18,841 bases of DNA from JBMCLJ01 sp048615375 (GCA_048615375.1 JBMCLJ010000018.1:1-18841); one strand, 5' to 3'. Shown: positions 7,876-14,371, numbered from the stretch's first letter. Translations and numbers: made by a program. The notes: generated by a model from the letters alone, not told the origin.

Positions 7876-9009
7876 ATGAATATTACATTTGCTATTGTCA
7901 ATCATAATCTCAAATCACTTTTCAGGAACTTTAAATCATCAGGCATTATGTTTATACTGCCGGTTGCGTTTATGGGAATTTTCGCGTTTGCGTTTGGTGG
8001 TTCTCAGAGTGGTTTCAGCTTTACAGCGGGTATTGTTGAGCAGGAAACCGCGACGGAATTTGCTATTGAAGAACTTTTTAATGAAATTGACAACCAGAAT
8101 GAGTCTGTAGAGATAACTGTACAGAGGTATGATTCAATCGATGCGCTTACAAAAGCGGTCCAAAACAACGAGGTATTGCTTGGGGTAGTCAGCAAGGGCG
8201 TAATCGTCAATGAAGGTAGCAGTCTAATGTTTTTACCTCGCCTTACCGTCTACGGCAGCGAAACCGGCAGGGATTTCCCAGTTGCACGCTCAATCATCCT
8301 TGAAGCACTGCTGCCCGCGTGGGGAGTTGAGGAGAATCTGCTGGAAACAGAGCTGGTAAACACTGCAGATGAAAGTGAAGCAACTACGGGGTTTACGTTA
8401 CTTGTACCTGGTTTAATAGTGTACGGTTTACTTATACTCCTGCCTGGCATTGCGCAGAGCTTCACGGAAATTACCCAGAAAGGTTATATTTTCCGTTACG
8501 CGGTCAGCCAGACTAATTCAGTGCATATTGTTCTGGGAAATACTATATACTACTTCATTATTGGTATTGTACAGGTATTTTTACTGTACGGGACTGCCCT
8601 GATGTATGGATATGACGCTCAGGGCAATGTCATTCTCGCGCTGATACCTGCGTTGGTTACACTGGTTTTTGTCATTGGTCTGGGATTATTACTTGGAGGT
8701 TTTTTCAAAAAAACTGATGCCGCAACAAATATTGGAACAATTTTTTCAATCATTCTTGGTTTTTTCTCGGGTTCGTTTATCGTAGGTATTGGAAATGTGC
8801 TTGAATTCCAGCTCTTTGGCAGGGCGTTCCAGTTTAACGATTTCATCCCCACAAAATGGGCAACTCAAGCTCTCGACACCATCCTTGGTCAGGGAAAAGG
8901 CCTGGGCGATATTACCACCGAGCTTATCATCCTCACTATAAGCGCCCTCGTAGCGATACTACTCGGGATCATAGTGTATCAAAAACGTCAGTTACAACCA
9001 GGAGAGTGA
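7876..9009 (+). CDS. ABC-2 type exporter, permease
   Basis: This 377-residue membrane protein partners the ATPase just upstream. One TM helix near the N terminus (about 23-42) is followed by an extracytoplasmic domain of about 130 residues. Then a cluster of five helices forms the C-terminal half (starting at TTGFTLLVPGLIVYGLLILLPG). This is the ABC2_membrane_3/YhgE-like layout in which two copies form the pore. The cytoplasmic motif SFTEITQKGYIFRYAVSQTN between helices 2 and 3 is the expected contact with the ATPase. It ends in TGA. Probably exports a lipid, drug-like or peptide substrate; an exporter for products of the cassette downstream is conceivable but not shown. Confidence 0.88.
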   Translation: MNITFAIVNHNLKSLFRNFKSSGIMFILPVAFMGIFAFAFGGSQSGFSFTAGIVEQETATEFAIEELFNEIDNQNESVEITVQRYDSIDALTKAVQNNEVLLGVVSKGVIVNEGSSLMFLPRLTVYGSETGRDFPVARSIILEALLPAWGVEENLLETELVNTADESEATTGFTLLVPGLIVYGLLILLPGIAQSFTEITQKGYIFRYAVSQTNSVHIVLGNTIYYFIIGIVQVFLLYGTALMYGYDAQGNVILALIPALVTLVFVIGLGLLLGGFFKKTDAATNIGTIFSIILGFFSGSFIVGIGNVLEFQLFGRAFQFNDFIPTKWATQALDTILGQGKGLGDITTELIILTISALVAILLGIIVYQKRQLQPGE

Positions 9010-9026
9010 AAGTAGGTCAGGATCTG

Positions 9027-9045
9027 GATATTTATGAATATCTTT
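9027..9045 (+). terminator. Possible weak terminator after the ABC operon
   Basis: GATATT (9027-9032), a TATG loop and AATATC (9037-9042), followed by only three T. It is in the right place after the permease stop but is thermodynamically weak. Confidence 0.25.
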
Positions 9046-9264
9046 AGCACACAACCTAAACCAATATAACTTGTGAAATTGGCGGCAAGAGCTAAGACTT
9101 TTCCCAGCTTGTCCAGGCACAACAAGGCTACCATCTCAAAGACAACGTATACTGTCGTACAGGGGAAACGATCCCTTTGTTTATGATGGGGTTTTTGGGA
9201 AGGCAGGGTTAATGCTCCCCATGCATTTCTTAAAATGCCTTGAACTAACAACACGTAAGGGATA
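9046..9264. other. Intergenic stretch without a supported gene
   Basis: No convincing ORF is present. AAGGCA (9200-9205) can pair with TGCCTT (9236-9241), and GCATTT with AAATGC (9223-9238), but neither has a T-tract. The 10-mer GGGAAGGCAG at 9197-9206 recurs inside the leader at 9361-9370. Confidence 0.35.
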
Positions 9265-9294
9265 TTGACACGGCGTATACTCCTATAGTATTAT
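9265..9294 (+). promoter_or_regulatory. Promoter of leader 1 and the Cys-protein gene
   Basis: Consensus TTGACA (9265-9270), an 18-base spacer and TATTAT (9289-9294). It is preceded by GATA, giving GATATTGACA, which recurs in the promoter of the second leader (10129-10138). The expected start is near 9301, only a few bases before the leader-peptide ATG. Confidence 0.7.
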
Positions 9295-9305
9295 TCTCAA
9301 ACCTA

Positions 9306-9359
9306 ATGAAAACAATGGTATCAAAAGTGTATATTCTCGCCTTTCTACGCTCGCAATAG
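9306..9359 (+). CDS. 17-residue leader peptide 1 (MKTMVSKVYILAFLRSQ)
   Basis: This is a short open frame inside attenuator 1, starting with ATG about five bases after the expected transcription start and ending at TAG (9357-9359). The peptide is MKTMVSKVYILAFLRSQ: a basic start, a hydrophobic middle and a Ser-Gln end. The leader of the next gene encodes MNTGVSNVFIFILLISQ at the same place, with the same length, no indels and the same SQ-TAG end. The stop codon is the first three bases of the switching strand TAGCGGG. Translating or stalled ribosomes would therefore set the fold. A second ATG at codon 4 is possible. It could instead be a functional small peptide. Confidence 0.7.
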   Translation: MKTMVSKVYILAFLRSQ

Positions 9360-9384
9360 CGGGAAGGCAGAACTTTTGATACAC

Positions 9385-9422
9385 AAAAATTCTCCCGCTA
9401 GAAATAGCGGGAGAATTTTTTT
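9385..9422 (+). terminator. Attenuator terminator 1
   Basis: A perfect 16-bp stem: AAAAATTCTCCCGCTA (9385-9400) with TAGCGGGAGAATTTTT (9405-9420), a GAAA loop and a run of seven T. It ends 25 bases before the ATG of the downstream gene, so it must be bypassed for expression. Confidence 0.9.
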
Positions 9423-9447
9423 AATTAAGTAAAAACCAAAAAACAAA

Positions 9448-10074
9448 ATGAAAACTTCATACAATCCCACACAACATTTTGAATTAGCAATGGAAAGTCA
9501 CCAAGAAGCTTTACAATTATCAGGACTTTTAACAATGACATCACTTCTCGGTTTTCGAGATGCTGTTCTAGAAAGATTTGATTCGGGAGTAATTGCGCCT
9601 ACATTCCCGAATCTAGCAACTAACCAAGCTCGATTATCTCATATACTTTTTCCAAGTTTATCCCCTTTCCTCCTGGATAAAAGTAATGCTATATCAGGAA
9701 TGAATTGTGTTAATTATATTGTAATGATTTGTCTGTTGAGTAAACAAGGATTACTAAGCGATATTAGTGAGGTTATTCCAGGCTATCTGGAACATACTGC
9801 TGATACTAGATCTCATGCTGTAGGGAAATTAAAGAAAACCGATGGGAGCATAGTCTTTACAGACTTAAGAACTGATGGCATAAGAGTAGTTCCATTCGAT
9901 GGAAATAGGTTAAGTGGAAATTATAAACCAGAACGTAGTTGCTTAAATCCGGCAGACTGGTTAATTAGAAACTACATCTCATCATCAGTACATCCTAGGA
10001 GAATGCAACAACGATTATGTGAATCAACAAGAAATTACACATTACTCAGACCTTGGAGATCTGTTGGATTTTAA
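9448..10074 (+). CDS. Putative transglutaminase-like cysteine protein
   Basis: This 208-residue protein is of uncertain family. Cys87 in GMNCVNYIVMICLLSKQGLL starts a hydrophobic helix. His123 is in RSHAVGKLKKTDGSIVFTD and Asp139 ends that stretch. The order Cys-helix, then His-Ala-Val on a strand, then G-x(3-6)-Asp is that of transglutaminase-like/papain-fold cysteine enzymes, which cleave or form amide bonds. The N-terminal 80 residues are helical and unrecognised. No signal peptide, so it is cytoplasmic. It sits behind attenuator 1, and the ATP-grasp gene behind an equivalent attenuator follows in the same direction. Both are AT-richer than their flanks. No Shine-Dalgarno sequence is seen; an A-rich tract precedes the ATG. 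It could be an N-acyl transferase or peptidase-like maturation factor; the family call is inference. Confidence 0.5.
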   Translation: MKTSYNPTQHFELAMESHQEALQLSGLLTMTSLLGFRDAVLERFDSGVIAPTFPNLATNQARLSHILFPSLSPFLLDKSNAISGMNCVNYIVMICLLSKQGLLSDISEVIPGYLEHTADTRSHAVGKLKKTDGSIVFTDLRTDGIRVVPFDGNRLSGNYKPERSCLNPADWLIRNYISSSVHPRRMQQRLCESTRNYTLLRPWRSVGF

Positions 10075-10132
10075 GCATTGAAGGCATTATTATATTTTAA
10101 GTAGTGACGGTACTAAGATTATATATCAGATA

Positions 10133-10162
10133 TTGACATTCTCTACATATTTAAAGTATCCT
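10133..10162 (+). promoter_or_regulatory. Promoter of leader 2 and the ATP-grasp gene
   Basis: TTGACA (10133-10138), an 18-base spacer and TATCCT (10157-10162). The upstream GATA makes GATATTGACA, as in promoter 1. The spacer length is the same but its sequence differs. Confidence 0.6.
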
Positions 10163-10178
10163 CCACCAAACCAAACTA

Positions 10179-10232
10179 ATGAATACAGGAGTATCAAACG
10201 TGTTTATTTTTATCCTCCTTATCTCGCAATAG
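10179..10232 (+). CDS. 17-residue leader peptide 2 (MNTGVSNVFIFILLISQ)
   Basis: The peptide is MNTGVSNVFIFILLISQ, ending at TAG (10230-10232). It aligns without gaps to leader peptide 1: M-(K/N)-T-x-V-S-(K/N)-V-(Y/F)-I, three to four hydrophobic residues, L-x-S-Q. Both share CTAATGAA at the start and TCG-CAA-TAG at the end. Its stop is embedded in the switching strand exactly as in copy 1. The 5' strand of P1 lies within codons 4-8, so a ribosome in the frame would open P1. Confidence 0.7.
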   Translation: MNTGVSNVFIFILLISQ

Positions 10233-10256
10233 CGGGTAGGAAGACGTTTTGTACTC

Positions 10257-10290
10257 CAAAACCTCCCGCTAGAAATAGCGGGAGGTTTTG
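10257..10290 (+). terminator. Attenuator terminator 2
   Basis: A perfect 15-bp stem: CAAAACCTCCCGCTA (10257-10271) with TAGCGGGAGGTTTTG (10276-10290) and a GAAA loop. The T run is only TTTT and lies within the stem, so it may act less completely than copy 1. It lies 31 bases before the ATP-grasp start. Confidence 0.75.
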
Positions 10291-10321
10291 CATTAGTTAG
10301 ATACATGAACAATAACCGAAA

Positions 10322-11737
10322 ATGGTTCTAGTACAAAATACGCATGAAATTCTTAATCCAGCCGATCGGAAAGTAAAAGGAAACGGAGCGGAGTTAGTCC
10401 TTCACCTATTAGCCCGTGAACTAATAAGGGCTGAGCGAGGTGATATCCTTATGACGGGAGAAGATGTTGATCCAACATTTCTTGGGCATATGGAAAATCT
10501 ACTAGGATACCCTTCACGAAGATTCGAACTTAGGCACGCACCTGGTACAGTTGGTGCACAAGATGTAGTTCAGGCGTTTACTCGTGCTATGCAATCAGGA
10601 ATTATTCAAGAAGGAATGCCTGTCGATCCCTATATCCAGACACCTGGCATGTTTCATGATATTACCAGTCTCAGTTTAATACCTGCATTTACCAAATTTC
10701 GGGAGGGAGTAGCAACGCTAGAAAGGCTTGGAAATAAAAGGTATTTCAGGGATATATGCACAAATTTTGGACTCCCTACCCCACTGACTTATTATGCTGA
10801 CCTTACACCTACGAACAATAAAGAACGAGAACAAGGTGTTACTCAAGCACTGAGTCAAGCTTTGAAACTAGGTTCCTCAATTATTATCCAAGAAGCTACT
10901 TCAGGAGGAGGTGTTGGAACTTATATCTTTATGCGACAGGAAGATGGGAGATTCTCTTCTCAGCAAATCAATGACGGAACAGCCATGAAAGAAGATGAAT
11001 TAAAAATTTGTGTTCAGCAATTAGCAGCTACAGCACATACCCATCAGGTTACGGACTTACTTATAGCTCAATTCATACCAAATAACTTTAGTCCATCAAT
11101 TAACTGTTTTTTGGATGGTGAAGATGTTACACTTTATGGTTTTGCGAGACAAATTTCTGACCCAAATTCACTTGCTTGCGTCGGGCTCTTCTGGCCTACT
11201 AATGATCCGTGTCTGAAAGACTTGGAAGAAACAATTAAAAGTGAGTGGAAAATTCTAATTAATGAGGTTCGATCCCTTGGTAAGAATAAAATTCGTAGCC
11301 AACTTGGGTTTGACCTCATAATTTATGAAGAAAATGGCGAGTTCAAGCATGCATGGATTGAATGCAACGCAAGGAGGACAGCACTTACTCCATACTTAAC
11401 AGCCATGAGCCTTCTTTACCCAGGCATCCTTGATAGAAAGACTTTAAAGGGATTAAGCATTGTAGATAAAAATATTCATATCCCTAACCCCATGATTACT
11501 CACGTGGTTCTAGGAGATGATCATATTCACGTTCCAAAAATAGCCACGAATACTGATCAAACTCTGAAATGGATGAACAGCCTTGGAATCCAAATATTTC
11601 ATCCAGATAAAATGCCAGAAGGATTTGTCCCAATAGTGCCGCTAAATACGCATATTCGTCAGATTGCTGGAGTCTTTATAGGACTTGATCGCGAGAGAGT
11701 TACTGAAGCCTGGAAAAAAACGAAAACAAGCTTTTAA
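10322..11737 (+). CDS. ATP-grasp ligase, PGM1-like (putative peptide/amide ligase)
   Basis: This 471-residue protein has an ATP-grasp core. The N-terminal part (1-125) would be the pre-ATP-grasp domain. K139 in LGNKRYFRD is a probable nucleotide-binding Lys. The Gly-rich loop SGGGVGTYIF spans 194-203. The strand-hinge LLIAQFIP is at 247-253. The metal-binding set includes D331 (LGFDLII) and E347-C-N349-A-R351-R352 in WIECNARRTALTPY. The general reaction is ATP-dependent ligation of a carboxylate through an acyl phosphate to an amine. The ECNARRT...P ending recalls PGM1-type peptide ligases of natural-product pathways; the link is from memory and moderate. Expression would be set by attenuator 2. 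No Shine-Dalgarno sequence is visible. The neighbouring Cys protein and the M20 peptidase fit peptide or amide chemistry, but the substrate is unknown. Confidence 0.75.
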   Translation: MVLVQNTHEILNPADRKVKGNGAELVLHLLARELIRAERGDILMTGEDVDPTFLGHMENLLGYPSRRFELRHAPGTVGAQDVVQAFTRAMQSGIIQEGMPVDPYIQTPGMFHDITSLSLIPAFTKFREGVATLERLGNKRYFRDICTNFGLPTPLTYYADLTPTNNKEREQGVTQALSQALKLGSSIIIQEATSGGGVGTYIFMRQEDGRFSSQQINDGTAMKEDELKICVQQLAATAHTHQVTDLLIAQFIPNNFSPSINCFLDGEDVTLYGFARQISDPNSLACVGLFWPTNDPCLKDLEETIKSEWKILINEVRSLGKNKIRSQLGFDLIIYEENGEFKHAWIECNARRTALTPYLTAMSLLYPGILDRKTLKGLSIVDKNIHIPNPMITHVVLGDDHIHVPKIATNTDQTLKWMNSLGIQIFHPDKMPEGFVPIVPLNTHIRQIAGVFIGLDRERVTEAWKKTKTSF

Positions 11738-11741
11738 TTAT

Positions 11742-11747
11742 TATAGT
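11742..11747 (+). promoter_or_regulatory. -10 box of the M20 peptidase gene
   Basis: TATAGT, two bases before the ATG at 11750 and 20 bases before the in-frame ATG at 11768. It suggests the peptidase has its own promoter and may start at 11768. Confidence 0.4.
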
Positions 11748-11749
11748 TT

Positions 11750-12919
11750 ATGAATTACAATAAACCCATGCTAAACCTAACCCAAACCCTTAAAACTCTC
11801 ATCGCCTTTCCGACGTACGCGGGGAATCCGGTGAAGGCGGAGGATGTGCGTAAGCTGTATGGCTTTGTGCGGGAGAGTATTCCTGATGTGTATGAAAGTG
11901 ATTTTGTGAGCTGCAACGGGCATGAGTCTATGCTTATCTACCGGAAAGGTCGCACCCCTGAAGCCTCACTCGTTCTCCAGTCCCATGTCGATGTTGTGCC
12001 CGGAGATGATGAACTGTTCACACCAAAAGTTGTTGGCGATATGCTCTACGGTCGTGGAGCTTTTGATATGAAATTCGCGATCGCCTGCTACATCAAACTA
12101 CTCAACGACCTCGCCGATACCGACCTGAATATCGCGGTGTGGCTCACTTCCGATGAAGAAATCGGCGGGCAGAATGGCATACGATACCTGCTGAACGAAA
12201 AAGGTTTGACGTGTACATACGTATATCTGCCCGACGGGTCTACTGCCAATTGTATCACCACTTCTGTCAAAGGAGTTCTTCACTTTGAGCTTCAGGCGCG
12301 GGGAAACAGTGCTCATGGCTCCCGCCCCTGGGAAGGAGAAAACGCAATCGAAAAAATCCTGACGGCATACCAGGCGATTAAAAACCACGCTCTCTTTTCT
12401 GCGCACCACATGCCCGGCAACTGGCACAACACAATAAATATCGGCATGATCCAGGGTGGAGGTGCTGCCAATCAGGTGCCGGATTTTGCCAGTGCACAGT
12501 TTGATGTACGTTTTACTGAATCAAACCCACTCGGTGTAATCGAAAGAATTATTCACACAATTGCAGAAGAACATCAATGTGTATATAACAGGCTGGTTAC
12601 GGGAAGTAATATGCATATAGAAGAGGGAAATCCATTCCTCAACACGTTTATACAGACAGTACAAAACCATAATTACCCGTTTGAGTTTACTAAAGACCAT
12701 GGATCCTCAGATGCCCGGTTTTTTGCAGAAAAGCATATCCCGGTAATCATGTTTATGCCGGAAGGTGGAGGCTCTCATTCTGATCACGAATGGCTTAATC
12801 TCGCTCAACTGGAAAAGTATTATCAGGTACTAAAAGATTTTGTCGTCACTGGACAGAGTAAACCACGTCAAAAGCATATTATAGTACAGAAAACAGGCAA
12901 GGCGCACCAAAAGAAGTAG
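11750..12919 (+). CDS. M20 family metallopeptidase (ArgE/DapE/dipeptidase-like)
   Basis: This 389-residue cytoplasmic zinc hydrolase of the M20 clan cleaves N-acyl or peptide bonds of small substrates. Metal and catalytic residues are intact: H79 and D81 in SHVDVVPG, D106 in GRGAFDMKF (bridging), E136/E137 in TSDEEIGG (general base and ligand), D162 in LPDGS, and the final His in GGGSHSDHEW. The lid/dimerisation domain lies at about 177-290, with RGNSAHGSRPWEGENAI. It ends with a basic tail that looks like a lineage extension. It begins 12 bases after the ATP-grasp stop, but a TATAGT box lies in the gap and its GC content is visibly higher, so it may be a resident gene not part of the cassette. 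A start at 11768 (MLNLTQTL) is equally possible. Substrate specificity cannot be read. Confidence 0.9.
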   Translation: MNYNKPMLNLTQTLKTLIAFPTYAGNPVKAEDVRKLYGFVRESIPDVYESDFVSCNGHESMLIYRKGRTPEASLVLQSHVDVVPGDDELFTPKVVGDMLYGRGAFDMKFAIACYIKLLNDLADTDLNIAVWLTSDEEIGGQNGIRYLLNEKGLTCTYVYLPDGSTANCITTSVKGVLHFELQARGNSAHGSRPWEGENAIEKILTAYQAIKNHALFSAHHMPGNWHNTINIGMIQGGGAANQVPDFASAQFDVRFTESNPLGVIERIIHTIAEEHQCVYNRLVTGSNMHIEEGNPFLNTFIQTVQNHNYPFEFTKDHGSSDARFFAEKHIPVIMFMPEGGGSHSDHEWLNLAQLEKYYQVLKDFVVTGQSKPRQKHIIVQKTGKAHQKK

Positions 12920-12973
12920 GGTATTTGACAAATCGCCTCTTGAATATAGTAAAAGGACAGTATCACTACCACT

Positions 12974-13735
12974 CTACTTCACCTCCATCGCGACCAGCCT
13001 GCCTCGTACAAGCAGCCTGTTTGTATCCATACCTGGGGGATGACAGGTCTGGAGCGTGACAACCCTGCCGTCTGCCGCAGACGTCAAGTAACTGGTATCA
13101 TTCGCTGCTACTATTTTTCGCTCAAATACGAGAAAATCGTACTGCCTGTCTTCGTATACAATCGTAAACATATCATTAATCTCCATGTGTCGCATTAAAG
13201 TAAATACCGCGTTGTACCGGAGAATCTCCCAGGAGTTCACTGTGGAATGCGAGAATATCAAAGAATTACCATTATTCCCCGGAGGGACGGTTCCTTTTGC
13301 CCATCCTACTCCATCTTTTAATGCTTCTTTGACCTGATCAGGATTATTAATATCCACTTCAGGTACTACATTTTCATTGATATCCAGTTTTGGAATAATG
13401 ATAGAAAACTGACGGTTCTTAGGTTCAGGAATGTCAACAACCGGCTCAAGAACTATACCTTGAGAAGCTTTTACGTCTTTTGGAAGGCCTTCATAGTACT
13501 TCTTACTGTTTTTCACATCCTCATCAAACACCCGCGCGAACGAGTACCTGATTTCCTGTACCATCAATTTACCGTACACAGAGGTAATCAGAATAAGAAG
13601 AATAACAAGAGCTGAGTTGATCATGATCAACCCGCGAATCTTCCTGCGTTTTTTCCGTTTAAAAGCAGAGTTAGCGTCTTCAGCCTGGGAAGCTTTATGA
13701 CGGGCAATTGGCATGTTGTTGAGTAGCTTTTTCAC
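12974..13735 (-). CDS. Sortase (class D/E-like cysteine transpeptidase)
   Basis: This 253-residue type II membrane protein has a basic cytoplasmic N terminus (KRKKRRK, 27-32), a TM helix (about 36-55), a stalk, and a sortase barrel from about residue 108. The catalytic triad is visible: H163 in FSHST, C231 in TLQTCHPPG, and an Arg at R240 or R244 in NRLLVRGRL. It cleaves a sorting signal on secreted proteins and joins them to the envelope or to each other. A likely client, the PPKTG-tailed protein at 1963-4638, lies in the same window. The start is GTG at 13735, five bases after an extended TGCTATAAT box, which fits leaderless translation. It is convergent with the M20 gene, 54 bases apart, with no clear terminator between them. 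Confidence 0.93.
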   Translation of the reverse strand: MKKLLNNMPIARHKASQAEDANSAFKRKKRRKIRGLIMINSALVILLILITSVYGKLMVQEIRYSFARVFDEDVKNSKKYYEGLPKDVKASQGIVLEPVVDIPEPKNRQFSIIIPKLDINENVVPEVDINNPDQVKEALKDGVGWAKGTVPPGNNGNSLIFSHSTVNSWEILRYNAVFTLMRHMEINDMFTIVYEDRQYDFLVFERKIVAANDTSYLTSAADGRVVTLQTCHPPGMDTNRLLVRGRLVAMEVK

Positions 13736-13740
13736 ATAAA

Positions 13741-13749
13741 ATTATAGCA
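13741..13749 (-). promoter_or_regulatory. Extended -10 promoter of the sortase gene
   Basis: TGC-TATAAT on the minus strand, five bases before the GTG start. This is one of the clearest leaderless arrangements here. Confidence 0.6.
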
Positions 13750-13828
13750 TAAACATGCGGCAAATACAGCCCCATAGTCTTTTCTATTTCAATATAACAT
13801 TACGCCCATAGAGAAACAATCGTGCAGG

Positions 13829-13858
13829 TTGGAACAAACAACCATAATCGTCTATAAT
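13829..13858 (+). promoter_or_regulatory. Promoter of tRNA-Arg
   Basis: TTGGAA (13829-13834), an 18-base spacer and TATAAT (13853-13858), 12 bases before the tRNA. Confidence 0.65.
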
Positions 13859-13870
13859 CCCAGAGTATAA

Positions 13871-13947
13871 GCGCGTGTAGCTCAGTTGGATAGAGCAAGG
13901 CACTCCTAACGCCTAGGTCGCAGGTTCGACTCCTGCCACGCGTGCCA
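13871..13947 (+). tRNA. tRNA-Arg (anticodon CCT)
   Basis: A complete cloverleaf with encoded CCA. The acceptor GCGCGTG/CACGCGT starts with a G1·T72 wobble. The D arm is GCTC...GAGC, the anticodon loop CTCCTAA (CCT, reads AGG) and the T arm GCAGG-TTCGACT-CCTGC. The anticodon stem AGGCA/CGCCT ends in an A·C mismatch at the loop-closing pair. The discriminator is G. Confidence 0.93.
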
Positions 13948-14048
13948 TATCATAGGTACATCAACTCTTAGAAGAACAACATTTTCGTAAGATATTACCT
14001 TTCCCTCTACGCACTATTTCAACAACGTTAACCATCATATGAATCTCC

Positions 14049-14085
14049 ATTGCAGCGCCACTCCTGTGTTGCAATTATTCATTAT
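14049..14085. repeat. Inverted repeat upstream of the antitoxin gene
   Basis: ATTGCA (14049-14054) and TGCAAT (14080-14085), 25 bases apart, just upstream of the antitoxin promoter. It could be an operator for the autoregulated pair, but it is short. Confidence 0.25.
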
Positions 14086-14094
14086 ATTATATAT

Positions 14095-14100
14095 TATACT
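14095..14100 (+). promoter_or_regulatory. -10 box of the toxin-antitoxin operon
   Basis: TATACT, five bases before the ATG at 14106 in a very AT-rich tract. TTGCAA (14079-14084) is 10 bases away and too close to be its -35. Confidence 0.45.
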
Positions 14101-14105
14101 CTATA

Positions 14106-14354
14106 ATGAATACAACTGTTGCAATAGACCCGGCTTTTGTCAAATTATTAAAGACTCTTGCAAAGAAAAGAAATAAGAACCAGAAAGAAGTACTGCAGGA
14201 GATAATCACCAAAGAATATGAGGAAGAAAATAAAAAGGAAGGAACTTTAAGTGACTTTATGGCCTGGATTGAAACGGATTTAAAGCTGCCAAAAATTCCT
14301 GGTTATATTCCACTTGACCCTTCTGAAGAACTTGATATCGAAACTGATATTTAA
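14106..14354 (+). CDS. VapB-like ribbon-helix-helix antitoxin
   Basis: This is an 82-residue acidic/basic protein. The N-terminal strand TTVAIDPAFVKLLKTLAKKRNKNQKEVLQEIITKEYEE has the beta-strand, helix, turn, helix pattern of ribbon-helix-helix DNA-binding proteins (about residues 3-40). The C-terminal half (about 45-82, acidic and Pro-containing) would bind the toxin. Antitoxins of this type neutralise a PIN-domain RNase and repress their own operon. The PIN-domain gene follows 17 bases later in the same direction. Translation probably starts leaderless at 14106. The family call rests on pattern and context. Confidence 0.65.
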   Translation: MNTTVAIDPAFVKLLKTLAKKRNKNQKEVLQEIITKEYEEENKKEGTLSDFMAWIETDLKLPKIPGYIPLDPSEELDIETDI

Positions 14355-14371
14355 TATCATAGCACATACCT

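Larger units (their letters stand above)
9301..9422 (+). promoter_or_regulatory. Attenuator leader RNA 1
   Basis: This is a structured leader before the Cys-protein gene. Helix P1 is GTATCAAAAG (9318-9327) with CTTTTGATAC (9373-9382), a perfect 10 bp. P2 is GCCTT (9339-9343) with AAGGC (9364-9368). P3 is CTCGC-AATA-GCGGG (9350-9363). A terminator follows (9385-9422). TAGCGGGA (9357-9364) could instead pair with TCCCGCTA (9393-9400) over 8 bp, which would destroy both P3 and the terminator. A second copy at 10169-10290 keeps the design with compensatory changes. It does not match the T-box or any riboswitch class I can recall. Confidence 0.8.
10169..10290 (+). promoter_or_regulatory. Attenuator leader RNA 2
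   Basis: This is a second copy of the leader design. P1 is GGAGTATCAAACG (10188-10200) with CGTTTTGTACTCC (10245-10257), 11 Watson-Crick pairs, one wobble and one mismatch. P2 is TCCT (10216-10219) with AGGA (10238-10241). P3 is CTCGC-AATA-GCGGG (10223-10236). A terminator follows (10257-10290). TAGCGGG (10230-10236) can alternatively pair with CCCGCTA (10265-10271). P1 and P2 have changed sequence relative to copy 1 while keeping pairing. The switch core and loop are identical. Confidence 0.8.

Noticed and set aside
8988..9254. An 88-codon minus-strand frame after the ABC permease
   Set aside because: No start signal and no family features, and it overlaps the permease end. The adjacent gap is better explained by leader regulation.
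9197..9370. The 10-mer GGGAAGGCAG at 9197 and 9361
   Set aside because: It is a single short direct repeat with no matching copy in leader 2; it may be chance.
9301..9422. T-box riboswitch or CRISPR repeat as explanation of the duplicated leader
   Set aside because: The conserved T-box antiterminator sequence is missing. There are only two copies 0.87 kb apart, each before a gene, so it is not an array.
12925..12950. TTGACA and TATAGT on the plus strand between the M20 and sortase genes
   Set aside because: The spacer is only 14 bases and the direction would be antisense into the sortase gene; a functional promoter is unlikely.
14102..14107. TTGCAA-N17-TATAAT promoter overlapping the antitoxin ATG
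   Set aside because: Transcription would start after the only usable ATG. The TATACT box five bases upstream of the start fits better.
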